Notes under the pieces: model-generated
Told to the model about the DNA's origin: nothing
What the model saw: the letters and a program-made list of their open reading frames with translations, nothing else
The model's database searches: none
Made by a program: the position numbers and the translations under genes
Part shown: positions 56,201-64,000 of the stretch, one piece after another
Layout of the letters: the number at the start of each line of letters is the position of its first letter
Position numbering within the stretch: position 1 is the first letter of the stretch
Assembly (NCBI GenBank): GCA_963678705.1
Contig: OY783206.1
Coordinates: forward strand, 9,373,807-9,437,806
From: Panorpa germanica
Taxonomy: Eukaryota > Arthropoda > Insecta > Mecoptera > Panorpidae
Length of the DNA: 64,000 nucleotides
Direction of reading: 5' to 3'

Positions 56201-57329
56201 TAGAAATTGTCTGCCATTGCAAGCTTCGTTTTCAACCTCTGACCTAGTTGAGCGACAGCGGTTATAGTGCTACTAGGAAAGATACAAAATTAAAATCTGG
56301 CATGTCTATTGAGATTTGAGACACACAAATATCACGATTTCATCCTCCGCCTACCACCTCATCCCCCAATTATGACGTAACACTAAAGTCTAATTTTAGA
56401 TTAGATGTACATCACAAATTCAATGACCCCACCTCCCCTCTGCTTTGTGTTTGGCGTAATTAGTGGATTACCGCTAATTAGTATCAGAAATAATTACGAT
56501 TTATTAATTATTTGGTGTAACTCTATTGACTATTTTAATGAATGTTAAGGAAGTTATCTGGACCAAATGCAAAAGGTCGTACCCTTTTTAAGGTACACGT
56601 CGTCAGATTACATTACTTTCTTCGAGTTCTGGTACATACAACGTTCAACCAAACCTTATAGTTCTCAGGAATACATACATATACCAGGAATCCAGGGATT
56701 GTTTATGTTAAGATAAGACCGAAGCAGTTCTAGTGCTGCACTGTTATATAGGGTTATGCTGGGAATTTTAGAGCGAAATATCGGTTTTGAAATAAATTTA
56801 AAATTTTAAAATTTTGATAACCTTTATCTATAAATGAAAATTTCAAAGAGATTTCAGAAATTAATAGGCTACCTTATTTCAGCTTATTTTCAACCGTTTT
56901 AGTATTCATCCAATACAGTTGACTTACTATTCGAATAACTGCTTTTATGTTTATATAACTCAGCTTTGCTTTTCTGGCATTGAGAGTTACTGGTACTCGT
57001 AGGTGTATATCTCTCACTGTGGACGACGAGTACATCGATATCGATACACCCTCGTTGATTGAAAAACACGCGGGTAGCGAGCGCCGTGGATTAACCCTCT
57101 GTGACACAATTCGTTTCGTTTCGTTTCGATTCAATTCTACATTTTCCCCTTATTTATTTTCACCGTGTTTCCGTCAACTGATACATATGCATTTACCACA
57201 TAAATATTTATCTTTTAGTTTTTATTTGCAAATAAAGGGTGATTCGTAATCTATTATCTATATATGTATTTAAATACTCAAATAATGCATAGACACAATA
57301 AGATTGCTTTTTTATATTGGAATTTATTT
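56201..57329. other. Intergenic stretch with a TATCGATA site
   Basis: No gene recognised. 57039-57046 is an exact TATCGATA palindrome, the DRE core of some insect housekeeping promoters, inside a patch with better than average complexity (56975-57130, including 'ttcgtttcgtttcgtttcga'). Frames there on both strands have no motif. Confidence 0.35.
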
Positions 57330-57940
57330 ATGCAGCAGAGCCCCGATTTGTGTCATTAATTAAAACCGAAAAAAACGACGTAAATCGAATTAATTTTTTT
57401 CTATATATAGCAATGTATTTGAGCAAATGTTTTGCTAATTGGTACCCGAATAAACTACATATTTCATGAAATAAAAAACAATTAACTAAAAAATTAAGCC
57501 TCATTCCTACTCAATGTTTTGATACTTAATTTACGTTTTTATTTGATAGGTATTCCTTGTCACATTCCTGTTTTAAATTTTGTTTAGTTAATTTAGTTGA
57601 TGCGCATGCATCCTTAGTAATATAAATTTTGACAATTAGACAAAATTGAATGTAGCATAATTAAAATTGCTGTTTTTATTTAACAATTAATAATATAAAT
57701 TGTTTTTTTTCTTTATTTTTGACAAACTGACATTGAACTACTTTTAAAAAAAAATCCTACTACATTTTGACAGATTGTCACATTATAATATAGTTTTTTT
57801 TAATTGGTGCAAGGAATGACAAAATACAAAAATACAAAATTAAAAATGATACTTTAAACGCAAATCGAAACATTAACAAAGCAACTTGAAAATTTCTAGA
57901 TTTTATGAGTGTCGCAACTTCGGAAAGGACGGAAATCAGC
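57330..57940 (+). repeat. Dispersed repeat matching the mariner target at 35.4 kb
   Basis: 'cgaattaatttttttctata', 'attggtacccgaataaacta' and 'aacgcaaatcgaaacattaa' match in order the blocks around the mariner at 35565-36124. This copy has no mariner but an unrelated AT-rich stretch (about 57480-57830) between the second and third blocks. Confidence 0.6.
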
Positions 57941-58045
57941 CCCCAGTTATATATATATAAATTGTTTACAGATTAAAAAAAAATGAATAAGTTTTAAATG
58001 ATGAATTTACTTAAACACAATTATATTGCAGTACATAATGTTCTA

Positions 58046-58197
58046 CCCGGGTAGAAAATGTAACGCAATGTAGTAGTTGAATTAACTTGTAGTAAGCTAG
58101 CAACTGTGAAACTTGCTTTGTAAGACAATTCCATACAAGAAGTAGAAAATGAACCTAGTAATTACCTTGTGGTAAACTAATTCTTGTATGCTACCTG
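58046..58197. mobile_element. CCCAGGTAGAA-family MITE, diverged copy
   Basis: It starts cccgggtagaaaatg and ends 'gctacctg', enclosing 'cttgtagtaagctagcaac' and, further on, 'accttgtggtaaactaattc', the phrases of the family in the opposite order. The interior is again duplicated and inverted. Confidence 0.6.
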
Positions 58198-58994
58198 AAT
58201 ATTATCAGTTTTAACGCTAGTTCATATAGTATACTTACTGATCGTAGAATATCTTGTATTGTATGAGATATCAAGAAGCACCCTGTAATGATTGATGTAA
58301 ACATGAAATAGTCTATATCATTTGTGGTTATACATATACAATCTAACTATGATCTAATTGAAAGGATAGATTTGTGGTCAACCTTTGAACCACAGAATCG
58401 TTATTCAGTTATTAGACCATTTGTCTTTATTTTATACGACCGGACATCCTGATGTTGGATTGTATTCGTATTGTACGAGGATTTGTTAGACGAACTATTC
58501 ATTTATAACTTTGATTTACGATTAATTTGAAAGGATTTACGAGAATACGAGTACAGTTTTGAGTGCATGTGTACTCAACATAACGAATCCACTGAATTGA
58601 CTGCTTGCGGACGAACAGAATTTGATTACAAAAACATTATTTGGTTTTATTGCATTGACTCTCAAATGTAATATGAAATGTAATATGTAATGTATTTATT
58701 ATTTATTAATACATACATATATATATATATCAACTTTCAAAAGTTATTAGCACTTAAAACAATATGTACATTTAAAACATTTACAGTATGGTATTTAAAA
58801 TAAATAGAATAAATTAGTTTCATTGATGAAGTTAATAAGGTTTTCAAAGTTATTACAGATTTGTCTGTGCGATGAGAGCTTGGAGCACCACAGTACTTTT
58901 GTTTCTTTTATAGCTTTCTCGTAACATCGATAGTATTATTCAAATTTGAATTTAATATGAACGTTTTAACATTTTTGTGTATGTAATGGTGATG

Positions 58995-59032
58995 TCATTA
59001 CATGTAATCTACATCATTACATGTAATCTACA
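58995..59032. repeat. Perfect 19-bp tandem duplication
   Basis: tcattacatgtaatctaca occurs twice in a row. Each unit contains the palindrome attacatgtaat. Confidence 0.85.
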
Positions 59033-59212
59033 TTATATGAAATTAACTTATTTTTTGCCACTCCTCAACCATTTTTGTGAGTTAATAAAGCACCGAAAGA
59101 ATAGCCTCGTTTGTTTTTTTTAATTAAAAAACGTTTTAATTACAAACAGTGTGGTTATAAGCAAATTGTTAAAGTAAAATACAAGTTGCCGCTAAAAATA
59201 AAACATAAATGG

Positions 59213-59905
59213 TACGTTATATCCATGTAATCTTTTACTTAAACGAAACCTAGTAATATATTAATCAAAAAGTGTCTAAATTTGCTTAAAGAAGAATTAT
59301 AAAGATTCTTAAAAAGGAATGTTTAAGATTTAGCAATCCTTTAAAATGGTCTTCCTATTTTCTATCGTTCACAAATGAATTATGCGCCAGTAATTTTAGG
59401 CTAATTAATACCTAAGTAATATAAACCTAAAGAAAATTACTTAACCTATCCCTTTACGAAAAAACAAAACTCAAATTACAATTTTTTTCGGATAGTAAAA
59501 TAATTCAACTTCATAATCAAAAGATATAAAAAGATGCAGATCAAGTTCTATTAAGAACATAGAATTTCTTTTAATTGAAAATGAGTAAAATTATATATAA
59601 TAAAATGAGTAAAATGGGTTAAAAAGTTGTATGATGCTGTTAATCCGCAAAGACGTATATGCATTTTTTGAAAAGTAGGTCACATAGGTTACACAATGTT
59701 GCATATTAGGTAACGTTGCTTACGTAATTGGTAACTAATAAACCTGTTATAAAAATTTATACTAGGTATAAACTGACAATAAGAAAAATGTAATTAACTA
59801 ATTTAGTAACATTTTTCTTATTATCAGTTTATACCTGTTATAAATGTTATAACAGGTTTATTAGTAAGGCGATAAATATATGTAACTGTGTTTAGTAGGA
59901 TATAC
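59213..59905 (+). repeat. GTAACTGTGTTTAG family, copy D, with nested palindrome
   Basis: The longest copy: 'gaaacctagtaatatattaa' near 59246, 'gttaatccgcaaagacg' near 59640, 'agtaggtcacataggttac', 'cgtaattggtaact', then a 132-bp palindromic insertion, then 'atatgtaactgtgtttagta'. The middle (59330-59620) is not shared with the other copies. Confidence 0.6.
59734..59865. mobile_element. 132-bp near-perfect palindrome (foldback MITE)
   Basis: Arms of about 58 bp (left actaataaacctgttataa, and near the centre 'gacaataagaaaaatgt'; right is the complement) surround a loop of about 14 bases. It interrupts copy D of the GTAACTGTGTTTAG family between 'ggta' and 'aggcg', so it arrived after that repeat. 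Confidence 0.8.
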
Positions 59906-60530
59906 TTGTAAATACATAATTTTTTAGTTGACAAAAATTGACAATAAATAAGAATTGCAGTAACAATATAAGAATGAATCTTAATTATTTACAGTACGTA
60001 CCATACTCCTTATAATACTATAATCCGTCCTCCTGTTTTACTTATTAAATCCTACACTTGCAGTCCTCTGAGCCGTCTGAATAATTTTATTTAATTCTTT
60101 TTCATTTATAATGATGTACTTTAATGTATAAGTACAAGTATATTTCATAAAATCACCACCTGATTTACCCCATACCTACTCTTCAACCCTATTTTATACC
60201 ATTACGGTAACATTGCATCTCCTCCTCCCTCTCCACTGCGTCGCTCCACCACTACTTAGTGCTCTGTGTAATGTATATTTGTGTTCCTGTGAATTATTTC
60301 TGATTTTCTATAATTATTTCCAAGCACACGCGATTCAGTGTTTTAGGTACAGTCAGACGGCGAATGCATTTCAATTTTGTTGAATACGTTACATTTACAA
60401 CTAAGTATTAAGCTTTATGAATAAAAATGTTAAGAACTATGTATAAATAAATAGTAAGAGTCTCTCAAACTTTGCTTGAAGGATATTTTTTCCCATTAAA
60501 AAGTAATGCTTTATCAACACTCGAAATTTA

Positions 60531-60690
60531 GATTTTTCCATTGTTTTAAAAATTACAAAAGTACCTTCACTGAAACTACTATAATGGTCGGAATGTCATA
60601 AAACTTGTTTAAAGATTGCTGCTATCTAAAAACCAAATGGATTTGCTAATAGAGGTGTCATCTGTATATCATTCTACAAACTTACTGAAT
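60531..60690 (+). repeat. Dispersed repeat (15/25/60 kb family), diverged copy
   Basis: 'ttttccattgttttaaaaat', 'ttgtttaaagattgctgcta' and 'catctgtatatcattctaca' follow the block order of the copy at 25384-25575 but are clearly more diverged. Confidence 0.55.
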
Positions 60691-60699
60691 TTAATTTAC

Positions 60700-63600
60700 T
60701 AAATATAGTAAGAAAAATGGTTTTAATTTATGAACTTAACTTGCTTTTTATTTTATTTGTTTTGCTGTCAAAGAGCTGTATTAAAAGTAGCTTGAACTGC
60801 CAAGAGAACGTTCAGGTTTGGAGTAATGAAGCAGAACAAAGGAAAAAAACAAATGAAATAATTACAAACAATAGATTTATAAATGATTAAATATTTGAAG
60901 TAAAATAATATTTCCTTTAGACCGAAATTACAAATATATAAAGTTAATATAGCCATTTTTAATTTATCAGGTATACTGATGATCAGTTGTTTTATTAGAA
61001 TAACCTTTTATTTTATTATTTACCAAAACACAGTTATAATATGGTTCATATATACGTAAATAGATAAAAGTACCGTTTTCTGTTTATACGGGTATTGTAC
61101 GTGCAGTGTGCAATACCTTTATCGGAAGGCAAGTTGCCATCATCGGCGACATAGGTAACCATATAGAACAGTAACATGTTTTACATACAATGTAATGTAT
61201 TTTTAACCCTATTTTAAAATATGAAATAAAGAGATTCGTGATTAACGAAACTCCAGCATTTGTAATTAGTATCATTACGAGTGGAAAACAGATATATAGT
61301 CTGTAATGTGAACGCGCCTTTCTCGTTATTACGATGAATAAATTTTCTCTAATTTATTTGATACAAATAACAGTATATTCATACACAAACACACTCACAG
61401 TTATACACACACACTTCTAAATACGCATGCATTTTACTTATATATGTATATGTGGGATCCATATATCATATTTAATACATTTACTAAAGCCGATTTTAAT
61501 GACTGATCTGACTATTTGTGTATCAAAATATAGAATACACGTACTTTTGAATGTGTTGGTGCTGAAATGAATAGAGCAAACAGATATTAGAATCAGATAT
61601 AAATGCGTGCGACATAGGGTGTGTTATAACTCATTAGTTGTAATTAGGGATTAGGGGTTAAGGAATTATTTCAACAAGTTTTGTTGCTAAGGGTATCATT
61701 TGATGCACGTAATTTAAAATCAAAATTCTCAATATCAAGTTCTTGTTTTATTAAGATGAACAAACATCTTAAATGAACTTAAACCTTCACTTTTTCATTC
61801 TGAGTAAATTTTCACAATTCTGAGTAAAAGTTTCTCATAAGCAATCTGTGGAGCATCTGTATCAGAGAGTTGAACGCTCAATGTTTATAAGAAAAGGGTA
61901 GAGGGGGATACTGAATTAATTGACAAGGTCTTCAGTTTTTTTTCTTCTGACGTACCACGAATACTGTTTGCACTTTTTTTGGTAGTCTTATTTCCATTTG
62001 CATTCGCTAGTTGGAAACTTTATATTTATTTCTAACGTACAAGTGGTGGTCTTCTCTATCCTCGCTGGACTTCACCAGCGCTCGTTATCAGTCACGACCA
62101 CCGATTAAGGCATTTACAGATCTTAAATTTTTATTCAAACAGTGACTTTAATAATAACATTTTTATTTCTTACTACTTAACCCCCTTTCACTCTTCTACC
62201 GGCGTTTCTCTTTCACGTTATTTATAAATGTCGTTATTCGTGCATTCTATAACACCCTGTTACTCATACATTTCATGGATAATATTACGTATATTTTGGA
62301 GTTGATAGCAATTAGTAGAAATAACTTTTTATATAAATTTTTTTTTCCACATTTTTTATCAGATATTTTTTCATAGTATTTTACTGAATGCCTTTGTTTG
62401 TATGCGTGTTCATGTGTGTGTGTCACATGATACTCATTACAGAAGCGACGATATTTTTGGTCGGATCATAAACTGATAACATTGATTTATTTCCATGTTA
62501 ATTGACATCTTCATGAATAGACAGAGTGTGATATCCTTTAATGATAACGTGGACATTATAAAAACTTACAGAATTGGAAATGAAATGGTTTTGTACTCTA
62601 TGACATTTGAAAAAAAAAAAAAAATGATTTATTATACTGATATTTTTAATTTTTGCATTTTTCTTTCTTCAGTTTTCTGCTTTTAAGAGTGCAAACCTTT
62701 CACGAATGCAGAGGAAATAGTAGGATAAGTTATATAGAGAGTTTCTAGAAGGGGTGTTATTTTAAATCAACAGAAAAACGTTATAAATTCGTGAAAAGTG
62801 ATGATGTTTTTATTTTAATTCAGAGTAAAATCTCTGAGGTTAATAATGGAACACACTATCTGGGAAATGTTAACAGTTCGAAATTTAAAATGAAGGACCC
62901 TATATAGACCTTATATGCCAATGATTAAGCGGGTCCTGAGTATGCTTCACCTATTCCTATTCAGATATATCTTGTTATAAATATATACAATTTGAAACCA
63001 ACACAAACAAAGAATAATTGAAAAATCCAAACATTTAACACGTTCTAAAGTCAATGTTAGCGATAAATTAGTCTGTACGAACCCGTGGTTGCAACCCCAA
63101 AAATAATCAACCTTCTAAACAAAAACTCAACAGCACAAAACAACAGAACACAACACAAAAAACAAAACCGTTGAAACTACCCTAGTGCTAAATACAATTC
63201 GAACAGAATAGACCAAACCAACCCAGACCAGACCAGACCGGATCTCTTTTTATTCTTGTGGGGTTATTTTGAACTAATCAAGGCAAATTAAAATGGCTTG
63301 TTGGAGCTCGAAATAAATTAGTTCATTTATTTTGTGTATTTTTTTTTCATTAAATGTTTTACATGTTTTTATTTTCCCTTTGTTAACATTGTATCAATTG
63401 TTTATTTTATTAGATTGCTAAGTTACTTATATGCAGGATTGCTGACATGCCGAAATGAGCTGGATTGTCCCGCATTAGAGTGATTCACAACCATAAGCAT
63501 TTAAATATTTCACGTATAAACAATTAATAGTTACTGTCTGCAAAATAATAAAATAATGCCATAAACCACCGAAATTCATACAAATATTTTTTTTATTAAA

Positions 63601-64000
63601 TAAGTAGAAAATGCAATCTATCTCTGAAGACATTCAACTGTGTAATGTGGGATAGGCTTGTCCAATGACATATCCGATAGTCAAAGAATACAACAATTAG
63701 ATAGACTAATTAGGTCTTGTGGAGTTGTTCTTTCTAGTCTATGAAATATTTGCTTAGGATTTATTAAGCTTGAAGCTAGCTGATTAGCTAAGATGGTTTC
63801 AATCCGTTTCTTGTATTCAATTCGAGATGTTATTTCTTTCTTTATTAGTTAATTGGGATTCCCAAATCACGGTGGAGACGGTCATTGACGATATATCAAG
63901 TTGCTTAAATACACCCAAATATTTTTAAGCCGCGAAATCTTTTCCGAAGTACCATAAAACTTTTAATGGAGAGATGTCATTTATTTAAACTAAAATATAT
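60700..64000. other. AT-rich flank, no gene recognised
   Basis: I see no gene, complete transposon or shared repeat. Minor items: CA-rich words at 61380-61412, an A16 run near 62611, a patch of 'accagaccagaccagaccgg' at 63219-63238, and an A/C-rich stretch at 63115-63180. A signal-peptide-like frame at 60731 is not followed by a supportive exon. Confidence 0.4.

Noticed and set aside
60731-60800. Possible third SVWC first exon (short hydrophobic start)
   Set aside because: No cysteine-bearing exon 2 or YPxCC exon follows, and no good donor site is present.
1-64000. CRISPR arrays, telomeric TTAGG arrays, rRNA genes
   Set aside because: No regularly spaced short repeats with unique spacers, no TTAGG runs and no rRNA-like conserved blocks were seen.

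Overview
The window is very AT-rich arthropod nuclear DNA, most likely from an insect. Small genes are split by GT-AG introns, most of the sequence is transposon debris, and no bacterial-style operon or CRISPR array is present. The element types (jockey/I-like LINEs with RNase H and CCHC ORF1, mariner, pogo/Tigger, hAT-like and Harbinger-like MITEs, Helitron-like elements, tRNA-derived SINEs) fit an insect. Order and species cannot be fixed from the sequence alone.

The only confident host genes are two tandem same-strand paralogues at 45.5-47.3 kb and 48.4-49.7 kb. Each has three exons, identical intron phases, a second exon of exactly 124 nt, a signal peptide and one eight-cysteine single von Willebrand factor C (SVWC) domain, the architecture of the Vago-like secreted proteins. 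The second carries an extra hydrophobic C-terminal tail that looks like a membrane or GPI anchor signal. A possible two-exon micro-gene behind an RFX X-box lies at 9.27-9.63 kb and is speculative.

Layout: 0-7 kb, AT-rich DNA with two LINE 3' ends and half of a foldback element. 7-8 kb, a tandem array of about 147 bp units broken by a SINE. 8.8-9.1 kb, a 354-bp Helitron-like element whose near-identical twin is at 30.9 kb. 11.7 kb, a hAT-like MITE. 15-17 kb, a tRNA-like SINE and a second, unrelated array of about 147 bp units. 21.4-22.5 kb, a pogo/Tigger element that has lost its catalytic domain. 23 kb, a LINE RNase H fragment. 29.2, 35.2 and 19.3 kb, three copies of one TTA-flanked MITE. 30.6-34 kb, a nest: SINE, Helitron-like copy, and a Helitron-like 5' end with a tandem duplication into which an ORF1-only LINE has inserted. 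35.6 kb, an internally deleted mariner inside an older repeat. 38.0 kb, a MITE. 39.2 and 41.6 kb, LINE and mariner fragments. 43-60 kb, the SVWC genes within a cluster of at least three small-repeat families (a GTAACTGTGTTTAG family, a CCCAGGTAGAA family and a foldback), several inside the introns. 60.7-64 kb holds nothing recognisable.

The most novel-looking items are the ORF1-only 'half-LINE' (1.78 kb, intact 440-codon gag-like ORF, 14-bp target duplication, A tail, no reverse transcriptase), the putatively membrane-anchored SVWC paralogue, and the undescribed small-repeat families around the SVWC pair.
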